Shown: piece by piece, positions 22,586 through 33,869 of the stretch
How the letters are laid out: every line of letters begins with the position of its first letter
Numbering within the stretch: the stretch's first letter is position 1
Assembly: GCA_950022295.1 (NCBI GenBank)
Contig: OX465600.1
Span: 20,683,282-20,747,281 of the forward strand
Reading direction: 5' to 3'
Source of the DNA: Bromus sterilis
Taxonomy: Eukaryota; Streptophyta; Magnoliopsida; Poales; Poaceae
Length of the DNA: 64,000 nucleotides
Notes under the pieces: generated by a model
Database searches by the model: none
What the model saw: the letters and a program-made list of their open reading frames with translations, nothing else
Told to the model about the DNA's origin: nothing
Translations under genes and position numbers: made by a program

Positions 22586-23484
22586 TTATATGATATCCCC
22601 TAAGATGTGAAATATCAGTATTGATGTGCATGTTGATTCAGCTTCAGCTTCGAGTCCCTGTACCGATACGCGTTCGGACCGGATTTTTCTCCCCACCCAC
22701 CCCCCTCCCGTGACACTCCTGCGGGAGCCGTCGGGGGAAAAGCCTAGCGCCAACCAACAAGCCCCCCTCCTCGTGCTCCTACCCCCTCGCCGGTGCCCCG
22801 TCGTGCTGGTGAGCAAAGTTCGGCAAGCGCGGGGGGTGGTGGGGCCCTTCTTCCGCGCGAGGTGTCGATGAGTGCGGGCCCTCGGGTTGGGTGATGTGGC
22901 GCTATCTGGGGGAGCGGCGGTGAGGCGGTGGAGGCGCAACGAGTGGCGACGGCCGGGCGTTCGTGACTTGCGTTGGCGATGGTTTTCTAGATCCGGCGCA
23001 GCGGGGTTCCAGGCGGCCATGGGCACGACGACGGCCGGTCTCTGGCTCGCCGCTGGTGGGGGCTGGCCTCGGCGGCCCTCCTCGGCGAAGGCCACTCCAG
23101 GTTGTGGCGGTCCTGCCGGCCTATGGCCAGATATGGCTTCGGTTGGCGTCTGGCTCAGGCAGGAGCCGCGGACTGCGATCGACATTGTGGCCATTTCGTG
23201 GCGTTCTTCTGGGTGTCGGTGGTGCGTGTCTAACGGGCAGTGAAGGATCTTGGCGTGGCCCTCAGTTTGCCGGCGGCGGCCCTGCCGGTTTGTCCTATGT
23301 GGCAGCGCGGGCTGAGGGCGGCTCCGGCGAGAGTTGCGACAACTTTGGTTGGTGGAGGCGCATGCGGCTCAGAGCGGTGGTGGCAGCCAACCCTCTCTTG
23401 GATCAGGTCCGACGATGCGCGGGGCTGTGCGGACACCGCCACATTCGATTCGGCCCACATAACCGATACTTTGCAACTATATAG
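22586..23484. other. GC-rich, possibly captured segment of the Helitron
   Basis: Composition switches sharply to GC-rich at about 22626 and back at about 23460. Long frames exist on both strands (minus 22586-23194, plus 22963-23484), as expected from GC-rich codon-free sequence. No domain was recognised. It could be a captured gene 5' end or a LINE 5' UTR. Confidence 0.4.
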
Positions 23485-23728
23485 ACTATTAACTAATACT
23501 GATATTATATTTGTATATTAGTAACTTTTTTGAATAATTAGGCAGTGGTACTGCAATTGCATTTTAAAAGGAAGAATACGAGGGTTTTCTGGTAGACATG
23601 AACAAAGAAAACTAATGTGGCATAAACTTCAAAGTTTTTATTCTTATTTTATTTAATATTGTCCTACAAATAAGAATAGATAAAAAATCTTTTATATTAC
23701 ACATGCGTTACACGTGCAAGCTTACTAG

Positions 23729-24074
23729 TGTGAAATAAGTATGTCACATGTACATACCAAGCTGCCCGATCTGAGCACGATTTATTTTTCGCGCTAGGCG
23801 ATCGCTAGGTGTTTGAGGTGAGCAAACTGTTTTCTTTTTCTTGGGCTGGCTGGAGATTTTTCTCATATATACACGAGCTGGAGAACCATTGATGGGCTTT
23901 TATTTCCTTGTCGTATGGGCCGCGCGGAAGATCAATTGTTGAGCCAGCTTTATATATATGGAGATTTTTTTATATTTTTTTCCCTTTAAAAAAATCATGA
24001 ATATAATTGTGCAAACATTTTCAAGAAATTTGAAAATAATTTTTTAGTGATACATCGTGCCGATCATGTATGTA
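23729..24074. other. intergenic, no gene seen
   Basis: Mixed-composition sequence between the Helitron and the short MITE. Nothing is supported. Confidence 0.4.
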
Positions 24075-24166
24075 CCCTTCGATACATAATAAGTGTCGCT
24101 CATTTTGTACTAAACTAGTACAAATTTTGTATTAGATGAGCGACCCTTATTATGGAACGGAGAGAG
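24075..24166. mobile_element. short Stowaway-type MITE, 92 bp
   Basis: An inverted repeat around CATAATAAGTGTCGCTCAT and its complement fills nearly the whole element, with TA at both flanks. A sister copy lies at 37209-37296 in intron 1 of the NLR gene. Confidence 0.65.
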
Positions 24167-24329
24167 TAACACAAATCGAGTTGTGCTATTGAAAAAACAA
24201 GTTTTCCTTCTCACTTTATTTATTTAGTTAAAGTAATAATTTTATAAGATGCAAGTTTTTAAATTTATATTTAATTTTCTATTTTCTATTTTTCACTTTT
24301 TTTATATTTTTATTTTTTCATAATTTTCA

Positions 24330-26060
24330 AAATCCAGTTGCAAGTTGTTCGTTGACTCACAACCGTTTTTTTGCATTTTTTTTGAACCCGGTTGCAAGTC
24401 ACTCATCGACTTGCAACTGGATTTTATTTCGCAAAACACAGTCGCAAATCGCCGATCGACTCGCAACTACATTTCTTTTGTCAAACCAGTTGCAACTAGG
24501 TTTCACTTTTTTTCTCAGTTGCAAGTTCACCAACAAGTCGTAACTTGGTTTGATTTTTTTTTCTTAGTTGCAAGTCCACTAATGAGTCACAACTGAGTTC
24601 GACTTTTTTTCTTTCTCAAGTGCATGTCCACCAACGAGTCGCAATCGGGCCAATTTTTTTTTATCAGCTGTATGTCCACCAACGAGTCGCAACTGGGTCC
24701 AACTTTTTTCTCAGTTGCAAGTTCACCAATGAGTCGCAACTGGGTCCGACTTTTTTTTCGTTGCAAGTCCATCAACGAGTCACAACTTGGTTTGATTTTT
24801 TTTTCTTAGTTGCAAGTTCACCAATAAGTCACAACTGAGTCCTACGTTTTTTCTCAAGTGCATGTCCACCAATGAGTCGCAATCGGGCCCAATTTTTTTT
24901 CTCAGTTGTATGTTCACCAACGAGTCGCAAGTAGTTCCAACTTTTTTATCAGTTGCAAGTTCACTAATGAGTCACAACTGGGTCCGATTTTTTTTCCTCA
25001 GTTGCAAGTCCATCAACGAGTCCAACTTGGTGTGACTTTTTTTCTTAGTTGCAAGTCCATCAATGAGTCACAACTGAGTCTGACTTCTTTTTCTCAAGTG
25101 CATGTCTACCAACGAGTTGCAATCGGGCCCAATTTTTTTTCTCAGTTGTATGTCCACTAACGAGTCACAACTGGGTCCAACTTTTTTCTCAGTTGCAAGT
25201 TCACCAATGAGTCGCAACTGGGTCTGACTTTTTTTTCTCAGTTGCAAGTCCATCAATAAGTCGCAACTGGGTTCAACTTTTTTATCCTCAGCTGCAAGTT
25301 CACCAATGAGTCGCAACTGGGTCTAACTTTTTTTCTTTGTTGCAAGTCCACCAACGAGTCGCAATTGGGTCTAACTTTTTTTTCTTACTTGCAAGTCCAC
25401 CAATGAGTCGTAACTAGGTTCGATTTTTTTCTTAGTTGCAAGTCCACCAACAAGTCTCTATTGGGTCTAATTTTTTTTTCTCAGTTGCAAGTCCACCAAC
25501 GAGTCGCAATAAGGTTCGATTGTTTTCTAAGTTGCAAGTCCACCAACAAGTCGCAATTATGTTTGATTTTTTTTTTCTCAGTTGCAAGTTCACCAACGAC
25601 GCAACTGGGTTTGACTTTTTTTCTTAATTATCAGTCCATCAACGAGTCGCAACTGTGTTCAACTTTTATTTCTCAGGTGCATGTCCACCGACGAGTCGGA
25701 ACTGGGTTCAACTTTTTTTTCTCAGGTGCATATCCACCAACGAGTCGTAACTAGGTTCAATGTTTTTTCTCAGTTTCAAGTTGACCAGTGAGTCGCAACT
25801 GGGTCTGAATTTTTTTCTCAGTTTGCAAGTCCATCAATGAGTCGCAACTGGAACAACTTTTTTTTCTCAGTTACAAGTTTACCAATGAGACGCAACTGGG
25901 TCTGCTTTTTTTCTTAATTGCAAGTCCATCAACGAGTCGCAACTAGGTCCGACTTTATTTCCTCACTTTGCAAGTCCACCAATGAGTTGCAAATAAGTCT
26001 GATTTTTTTCCTTAGTTGCAAGTCCACCAACGAGCCACAACTGTGCCCGATATTTACTTA
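24330..26060 (+). repeat. minisatellite of about 30 hairpin-forming units
   Basis: Units of about 50-62 bp follow the consensus T-run, CTCAGTTGCAAGTCCACCAA, then CGAGTCGCAACTGGGTC. Each holds AGTTGC and its complement GCAACT about 17 bases apart, so every unit can form a 6-bp stem. Unit length varies mainly through the T-runs. Open frames across it (VHQRVATGSNFF-like repeats) follow from the periodicity and are not taken as genes. Confidence 0.85.
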
Positions 26061-26286
26061 CAATTTTAAAAATAGACTTTTTTTACTTTTTCATATAAAT
26101 TGTATATGTTTTTTAAATAAATGATCAACATGTTTTTAATATATGGTTTAACAATTTTTAATACATGCTTAGTAATTTTAAATACATCATCAACATTTTT
26201 TTTCATATACGACTAACATTTTTGAAATACATAATCGACAATTTTCATAAATATTTGCATATGTCCTATACATTTTCGTATATATA

Positions 26287-26543
26287 CTCCATCCGTTTCT
26301 TTTTACTTCGCATATAAGGTTTGAACAAAGTCAATCTTTATTAAGTTTGACCAACTATATCGAAAAATCTATCAACATCCAAAATATGAAACAATTATTA
26401 TTAGATTTATCATGAAATTAATTTTCATATTAGATAACTTTAATATTGTAAATGTTGATACTTTTTAATATAAACTTGGTCAAAGTTTATAAAGATTGAC
26501 TTTGACCAAACCTTATATGCGGAGTAAAAAGAAACGGAAGGAG
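26287..26543 (-). mobile_element. Stowaway-type MITE, 257 bp, copy 2
   Basis: The termini CTCCATCCGTTTC and CGGAAGGAG are flanked by TA. Its reverse complement matches the copy at 15104-15360 throughout and has the same length. Confidence 0.8.
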
Positions 26544-27317
26544 TAATAAACAAAGTCCATATACACTTTTTTTCAAATGCTTGATTAACATTCGATAACA
26601 TAATGAATTGTTTCATACATAATGTATCTTTTGTATGCAGGAGAAACATTTTTCTATGTGCATTTAATATTCTTAAAATTCTTGATTAACATTTTTAAGT
26701 TTATGTAAATTACTCCTGTTATTTTATTAAGATTATTCTAAATTATAATAAAGTAAAACAAATAATAAAAAATAAAACAAAAACAATGTGAAATAAACAA
26801 AAAACGAGGCTGTGGCATCCGCACACTTGGGCCGCCCATCTTGGCAATGTGCCTAAAAACGTGGCGAACTGTACTTCTTGGGTTGCTTGTCGGGCTCCTT
26901 TTTTTCTGTGCGACAAAAAAACCAAAATAACTGGAGAAACAGTTAAGAAAACAGGTTTTTTTTCTAGACAAATTTATAAGGAAATTATAGTACATGTGAC
27001 ATAACTATGTCACATGTACATGTGTTTTAGACAGACCTATATTTTTTTAGGATCAAAGATGGCGTTATCATCTTTTTCAAAATTTCTTCTATGAGTTTTT
27101 ATGTTCGCAGCCTGAATAATCATCCGTACACATGTGTCATGCACTCGATGCAGGGAATCTATGGAGCAGAGGTGTTGTAGTGGCCGATACTACCGAACTA
27201 CTCCCGGAGCAGGCTGGTCTTCCCCGTCGGAGAACCTAAGGCGAGCCAAGATTTTTTTTTGATTTTTTGAGAAGCAAGACGAGATCTTAGGCGTAGGATT
27301 GGGCCTTAGACTTCCTC
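26544..27317. other. intergenic, no gene seen
   Basis: AT-rich, then mixed sequence; the only frames are short and featureless. Confidence 0.4.
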
Positions 27318-27915
27318 TAATGCATTGATGCTTAAATTGCTAAGGGTATTAAAAACGTTAGCAACCAATATCCCCAATGCATAGGTGCTTAGCTATTGTA
27401 GCTAAGCTTGCTTTATTTAATTGTTTAATCACTAAACGCATGCATGCATTGGTTGCTAGACATTTTGCATAGGTCCACGCAATTAGCACCATTTCCTCAT
27501 GCTGCTTCCAATGCTCCACCTTGGATGGGTGCTAAGCATGCCAACAAGGCAAAAAATCCTATGTGGCACCCTAATTAAGAGAAGAGAGAGGAGTTTGGTG
27601 ACCCCAAAAGGACACGGTGCTAGTCACGGGAGCCTATGCAAAACATTAAAAATGGAGGAAACTAGGCTATGCATGCAAGACTTTAGTTGTTAAACCATTA
27701 AATGAAGGAAGCTTAGCAACAAGCTAAGCACCATTGCATTGGAGACTATGGTTACTTAGCACATTTAATGCTTCTAGCACCTCACTTAGCCTTTGCCTGG
27801 AAGGAAGCCTGAGGACACCAAAGTGCTCTCTCCTCTTTAATTATCTTGTCACATCAGTTGTTTTGCCTATGTGGCATCCTTAGCACCATTACACCTTGGA
27901 GCATTAAGAACAGCC
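27318..27915. repeat. region of nested inverted repeats, probably a MITE
   Basis: GCTTAGCT/AGCTAAGC forms a perfect 8-bp hairpin at about 27389-27409, and a similar one sits near 27710. The stretch at about 27570-27600 is an inverted copy of 27818-27846 (AATTAAGAG..GAGAGAGG against its complement). The TGGTGCTTAGC-type motif recurs on both strands. Exact ends and family are not clear. Confidence 0.5.
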
Positions 27916-28009
27916 TTATGGACCACTTGTCTTCGTGTGGACACAGGCGAAATAACAATCTATAATCATCAGATCACGAACGAACGACATTGGTCAGAGT
28001 ACGTCCCTC

Positions 28010-30017
28010 TGTAGTAGAATGATTTATGTTAGAGGATCTCGTTCCGTAGCATGCACTCTTGTGCTGCAATATGTCAAAAAGAGTATGAAGCTATGTCTTT
28101 TTAATCTATGAAATAGTCTGAGCTCCGAGAGTTTTATTTCGGTCCTGACTACCCTGTGGGCAATATGATGGGCGCATCGAAGGCTATCCATGAGCAAGAA
28201 TTCCAGAGGCCATTGTCCACTCATCTATTCATTGAGCGATATCTCCAGGATATCCAGGGGCTACCGTAATATCAAGCAAACAAAGTTTAGAGTATACCAG
28301 CTGCTAGGAGATCATCATGGATACCTCCAAGTGGAGAAGAGATGAAAATTAATGTTGACGGGTTCGTTGCAAAGTCTGCTAACACTAGTGCCGTAGGGAA
28401 GGCCATTTTGTGGGAGCATTGGCTATTGTCTTCGAAGGAGTAACAGATCCTGCATCTTTGAAGCATTTACTTGCTGGGAGGCTCTTGCACTTGTTGACGA
28501 CCTAGAAATCAATAGTGTTCGCATTGCATCTGACCATCTAAGACTATGCACGACCTTAAAGATATGAGGTATCAAGAGAGGTAAATGCACTGGTGGTCCT
28601 AGTTCTTTTTCCGCATCGTCAGTTTGGTCCCTATTCTTTAAACTGGAATATCGAAGTCCTAGATTTTTTGTAAGTGGTTCAAGTGAGGTTCTAGTTCTTT
28701 CAAAATGCATATCTAGGTCCTAAATCTTTTGTAAGTGGTTCAAGTGAGGTCCTATTTTCGTATTTACTGATTTTTAATTTTAATTAATATATTTCAAAAA
28801 TTCTAGAAAATATTTAAAACTTTAAAAAAATCATAGAAATTAAACCGTAAGTTAGATGAAAATAATGTATATATAAAAGGATCAGAAAAATCCAACGAAT
28901 CCGAATACCACCCACATACCTGCCACCCCCCTCTAACATATCAGACATGAAACTTTCTCCTCCGTATCGTCTAACCGATAATCACCTGGAGCTGGGAAAA
29001 TATTTTCAGATATTTTCCCGCTCCGTCTAAAATGCCTAGCATTGCATTAGTTCACCCATACCTTAGCTTAACGTATTGTCATGTCTTGCATCTGTGTTGC
29101 TATTGTTTGCCGTGTATTTATTGTTTCTTACCAGTCCTTCTCTCCCGATAGACCCTGCGACCGCTGCTAGACAGAAACAATAAATACACGACAAACAATA
29201 GCAACACAGATGAAAGATATGGCAATACGTTAAGCTAGGGTATGGGTGAAGTAATGCAGTGTTAGGCATTTTAGACGGATTGAGAAAATATCCGGGAATA
29301 TTTTCCCAGCTCTAGGGGATTATAGGTCAGACGATCCGAAGGGGAAAGTTCCATGTCCGGTATGTTAGAGAGGGGTGGTAGGTATGTGGGTGGCATATTC
29401 GGATTAGGTGTTTTTCTGACAATTTTTCATATATAAATTATTTTTATCTGACTTACGGTTTAATTCCTATGTTTTTTAAGGTTTTAAATATTTTCTAGAA
29501 TTTCTGGAATATATTAATATGATTTAAAAATCAGTAAATACGAAAATAGGACCTCACTTGAACCACTTACAAAAGAATTAGGATCTAGATATGCATTTTG
29601 AAAGAATTAGGATCTCGCTTGAACCACTTATAAAAAATTTAGGACCTCGATATTCCGTTTTAAAGAATAGGGACCAAACTGAAAACGCAGGAAAAGAATT
29701 AGGACCGCTGATGCAGTTTACTCGTATCAAGAAGAGTACAGAGAACAAACACCGCCCTTAAGTTCTATCTTAATATATAGACACACAGATCGAGTACTCC
29801 ATGATTTTGAAAGAAATAAAAGATAAAAGGCAAATATTTCACAGCTGTGATTTTATCCATGAACAACGTGATGCAACGGGGAGGCACAAAGATTAGCTTG
29901 ATTGGCTATCATTGTAGAGGTTGGCCGATATGTGTGGTTTTCTGATCATCCAGATTATGTTTGTATCCCTGTAAACATTATGATATGAAATAAAGCCCAT
30001 GTGTTCTGAAAAAAAAA
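28010..30017 (+). pseudogene. LINE relic split by a foldback element
   Basis: Stretches in several frames match the LINE at 13606-15030. At about 28130-28300: LTTLWAI*WAHRR.. and STHLFIERYLQDIQG. At 28325-28575: WIPPSGEEMKINVDGF and RSCIFEAFTCWEALALV then IASDHLRL, the RNase H domain. At 29745-29960: ILKEIKDKRQ and a CDFIHEQRDA segment. It ends in an A-run at 30009-30017. Many stops are present. The foldback at 28578-29723 interrupts the RNase H domain. Confidence 0.65.
28578..29723. mobile_element. 1146-bp foldback element with 9-bp target duplication
   Basis: The two halves are inverted copies over about 550 bp each, with only about 45 bp unpaired near 29113-29157. GTATCAAGA stands on both sides (28569-28577 and 29724-29732). 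A 9-bp duplication fits Mutator-like elements. It codes for nothing. The inner part of each arm resembles 59290-59770 of the Gypsy element. Confidence 0.85.
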
Positions 30018-30477
30018 TGTACCACTCTTATCTCAAACAAAAAACAATGGAAAATTGCTCCTCCTCCCATCCATCATCGACGGTGATGACAACCAATAAC
30101 GATGATTACATTCGCGAATAGCATAAATAAAGTTCACTCCTCTCTCTTTCCTTAACCTCTATCTCAGGAGGTCACAACGACTTCTCGGATTCGGGTCGGG
30201 GCCTATGGAATTTTCCATGTCTTTTCTATTGTGATGGTTGATCTATGCTTTTACAGTTGCCCATTCTCCTTCCAAAACCTAGCTGCATCAACACCACTAC
30301 TCCATGAGTGGCACCATCCTTCCTCTCCAGGTTAGTTCAACATTAAAATTACCAACTTTTGTATTACTATATTCAAATCAAATTTAAATCTAAAATCCCA
30401 ACTGCCGAAAAATAAAATAAAATAACACAGATATAGAACCTTGGATTTGAAAGAGAAGCTTGTACGGTGCTGACCAT
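30018..30477. other. intergenic, no gene seen
   Basis: Nothing is supported between the LINE tail and the CACTA end. Confidence 0.4.
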
Positions 30478-31060
30478 CACTACGGGACTGACCACAAACG
30501 CCTACGGCCGTCTGCTACGCCGACGGCCAAATGTCGGGGCCGTCGGCGTAGATCTTGAGGAGGGGAGGGCAGTGGTGTGGCCGTCGGCGTAAGAAAGCCG
30601 TCGGCGTAGGTGGAGCTACGCCGACGGCCACCATTGACGTAAGAAAACCGTCGGCATATAAATCAAACATGCGACGACGTCAGATGACCTAACGACACAA
30701 GACCTACGGCCTACGATCATTGTCATCGGCGTACGTTTTTTCCTATAAAATAAAAATAATAAATAAAAAAATCAAAAAAATTTGAAAAATAATAATTCAA
30801 ACGAGGATACTCCTACGGCCAGATCGTCGGCATAGTAATAGAAAATAATTAATAAAAAATAAGAAATAATTAAAAAACTCAAAAAAATTGAATTTTTTTC
30901 AAACGGGGATATGCCGACGGCCAGTCCATCGGCGTAAAAATAAAACAATAATTAATAATTGAAAATTTATTTTTGAAAAAAAATAAAAAGTTCAAACGGG
31001 AATAAGCCTACGACCAGGCCGTCGGCGTAGCAATAAAATAATAATTAATAATTAATTTGA
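30478..31060 (+). mobile_element. CACTA element left end with subterminal repeats
   Basis: It starts CACTACGGGACTG and contains many direct and inverted copies of TACGCCGACGGCC-like motifs, the subterminal binding-site pattern of CACTA transposons. No transposase is present and the matching right end was not found. Confidence 0.6.
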
Positions 31061-31719
31061 AGGTAATTCTATGTATTTTTTTTTTCAGAAGAGTATATAT
31101 ATTTTTGTGATGCACGCACGCCTGTACTGCTGCTTGCAGACATATGAAATATGTTCCTATTGCTTGCATATATATGATCTCTTCTGACAACATGATCTGC
31201 TAGATTTGAACTTTGGAACACTAGCACCACTACTCAGTTGAGATACGAAACAACACATTATTATATTAACCTGATATCACTGCTGGTTAGATGACAAGTA
31301 TCATGTGACAAATGCAAAGTAGATAGAAATTAAAGCCACACGTTATCTGTTTTGATGCAGTGTTATTTTACATGGAAATAACTTGGTCATTGCTGGTTTC
31401 ATGGTGTTTTGCTACTGTTGTCAGATCATGTTGGCCTACCGAGGACATTGCAACGGGGCTGCGGCGACGACACGGGCTGCTGTGGCGACATCGACACAGG
31501 GTTGCAGCAGCGACGACGGTATCGACACGAGGCTACGGCAGCGACGACATCGACACTACGGCAACGACGACATCGCCCCGTCACGATCATTTTGTACCAT
31601 TCCATAGACTTATATATATTGATGTAATGGTGTATTTGAAATATTAAATAATCACATGTATCAATGTATTGGATAAATAGATTAAGTAATATGGCTTTTA
31701 TTTTTTCAATTCCCAATTA
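31061..31719. other. between CACTA ends, no gene seen
   Basis: This holds a CGACGACAT-type GC-rich patch at 31430-31600 that gives frames on several strands without a domain. It may be the interior of a non-autonomous CACTA element. Confidence 0.4.
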
Positions 31720-32017
31720 ATTACTAGTGGCGTACAAATACAAGGTACCCCACTAGTTGAGTTTTTTTTTTAAAACTCATAAATTGTTGCTAGTGGCGTA
31801 CAAATCAGAGGGTACGTCAGTGGTATTTCTACTACTAGTGGCGTACATGTTAAAAGGTAACTTTTACCGCTGGCATACCTCTTGTACGCCAACGGTAACC
31901 TTTTTTATCGCTGGCGTACAAATAATTGTTATCATTGGCGTGACAGCGCTGACATACGCCTGGGCGTCAGCGATAACAAATAAACGTACGCCAACAGTAG
32001 GCTATTTCCTACTAGTG
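31720..32017 (+). mobile_element. CACTA element right end
   Basis: TGGCGTAC-type repeats in both orientations run up to a terminus TTTCCTACTAGTG at 32005-32017, the complement of a CACTAGTAGGAAA end. Its end sequence and 3-bp flank differ from the left end at 30478, so these may be two different elements. Confidence 0.6.
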
Positions 32018-32129
32018 CCAGAATAATACACCGATCAAAAGGACACCTTTACAATTGGTGACTCCTCATGAACATAACGAATACATTAATGTGAACAGAG
32101 TATAATGTTACTAGTGTATCAGATCGGAA

Positions 32130-32768
32130 TCAGTCTGATGATGGCACACTTCTGGCACCTGGTGAGTCAGCAAACTCATCAACTGAACCTGGCTCATCTT
32201 TGAAAATCAAGTCTCGCGCCATCTCGAGGCTGGCAACAATGTCTGATATGACCGGCCGGTCCTTCCCGTCCAACTTCACGCAACGTCGTGCAACTCGTGC
32301 TACACACTTTAGCGCCTGCAGCTGCCACGATGTGGGCTTTGGCACGGGTCGCCTGTCCAGCAACTCCTCGATATTACCAGCCTTAATGATGGGGAGTGCA
32401 AAGGTTGTCAAACCTCCATTCATCCCCTCCTTCCCTTGGGAAAATGACATTTTCCCTGTTAGAACCTCGAGCATCACAACGCCTAGGCTATAAACGTCGA
32501 TCGTGGGCTTCAGACGACCTGTATGAAGGTACTCAAGGTCGACGTACCCAAGTGTGCCTCTAATGGGCACTTCCAACCTCGGCTTCTCATTGATCGTGTC
32601 CCAAGTGACCGATGCGCCAAAGTCCAACACACGATACACCCAACTAGCATTGAAAAGGATGTTATTAAACTTGATGTCACGGTAGATGATCAGCGGGTTG
32701 GCATGACAGTGCAGGTGCTCGATTTTGCGCGACAAGGCAAGGAGCACATCAAGTGTCGGTTCTGGCAC
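32130..32768 (-). pseudogene. truncated copy of the MCA-type kinase (C-terminal lobe)
   Basis: The 212-residue frame corresponds to the C-lobe of the kinase at 18289-20096 (LDVLLALSRKIEHLHCHANP against IEVLLGVSRAIEHLQCHAKP). It includes IIYRDIKFNNILF (HRD changed to YRD), LDFGAS, GVVMLEVLTGK and the domain end. The N-lobe and N-terminal domain are missing; similarity stops at about 32760, where unrelated sequence begins. The frame is open but lacks an ATP-binding lobe. The C-terminal tail also differs. Confidence 0.8.
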
Positions 32769-33568
32769 TTGGATTCAAAAGTGGTGGTCGGCAGAATGAA
32801 AACTATCTTTACCTCGTATTTGCTCTTGAATGTTTATTCAATGCGAGGTAAAGATTTATGTGATGTTTGTAATGGCCATATGGAAGACTTGGAGGTTATA
32901 ACTTGCTGGCTGCATCTTTATATTTGTGTTTCGGAGTGATGTTTGCAATGGCTATATTATGGCATAACATTGGATGCTAAACATGATGGATAGCTACAAT
33001 TCAACATATTGACTTTTTTGGTCTTCTCTTTTATATATCATGTAGTGGAGGCTCTCTTGTATTGCAATGTTGCTAATTAATTGAAATGTACTTTTTATTG
33101 TCAGCTCAATTATCGTTGTAAGGCTGCACCATGTTCAGCTTATCATCTGGGGGCAGTCAGTTTGCTATCAAAGTCTATAATGGGCTATTTAGAATGGGGA
33201 GTAACAGATTAGTCCTATACCTGGTGGTGAGTACAAAAAATGTGTAAACCTGATGGTTTGTGCAACAAAGTGAGCTAAGAGTCTAAGACTGATGATGAAG
33301 AACAAAGTGTGCAAGAAACCTCAATTCCCTCCTTCCTCAGTCTACAAGGTGCGCCCTTTTCTTTAGTTCTTGCTGCAACTTTTCTTGGGTATAATTCTGC
33401 CTCTGTATGATGAATGAACTAATTTGCTTTGAGGTCAACATTTAGCATTGTACGAGTTTTTATATCTTCGCATATCATCAGTGAAATAAAATGCATCATC
33501 CCAACAGATCGTGTCTAATGGTTTTAAAGAAGTTATAGCTGAATATGAAATCGTATTCCCACTTGCAG
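32769..33568. other. intergenic, no gene seen
   Basis: No frame has a recognisable domain. Confidence 0.4.
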
Positions 33569-33655
33569 CCGGCCACTAGATTATGTTAGAACACCACTTG
33601 AAGCCGGCCACTGGATTATGTCAGAACACCACTTGAAGCCAGCAACTAGATTATG
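33569..33655 (+). repeat. 35-bp tandem repeat, about 2.5 copies
   Basis: The unit CCGGCCACTAGATTATGTTA plus GAACACCACTTGAAG occurs at 33569-33603 and 33604-33638, with a partial third copy. Confidence 0.8.
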
Positions 33656-33869
33656 AAGAACCTTTTCACATGTCACACGATTTTCAAGATTTTTTTGACT
33701 CCGATCGAAAGAGCACAAGTGGAACTTTATAAATGTTTTTTTCTCTTTCAGATCTCAATCAATAGCTTGCCATTGCCAGTACTATAGAAGAGGACTTACT
33801 TGGTCGCTGTATCTATATGGATGAAGTCTTCTTGGTGTAGAGTACACAAATATGATACTGTCGAGGCCA

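Larger units (their letters stand above)
20964..23728 (+). mobile_element. Helitron, non-autonomous, 2.77 kb
   Basis: The left end is A|TCTACTACTAATATAAAAAG, the typical TC... start of grass Helitrons. The right end is an imperfect hairpin (CACATGCGTTACACGTG) followed by AAGCTTACTAG|T, with CTAG at 23725-23728. Insertion between A (20963) and T (23729) fits the Helitron rule. No Rep/helicase frame was found. The interior holds tandem repeats at 21119-21415 and GC-rich patches at 21480-21870 and 22626-23484 that look like captured sequence. Confidence 0.72.

Noticed and set aside
22586..23484. Host gene in the Helitron GC-rich island
   Set aside because: The long opposing frames come from GC bias; no domain and no splice pattern were found.
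24345..26124. Repeat-peptide genes in the minisatellite
   Set aside because: The frames arise from repeat periodicity, have no start context or domain, and occur on both strands.
31360..31647. GC-rich small gene between CACTA ends
   Set aside because: The CGACGACA-type repeats give frames on several strands without any domain.
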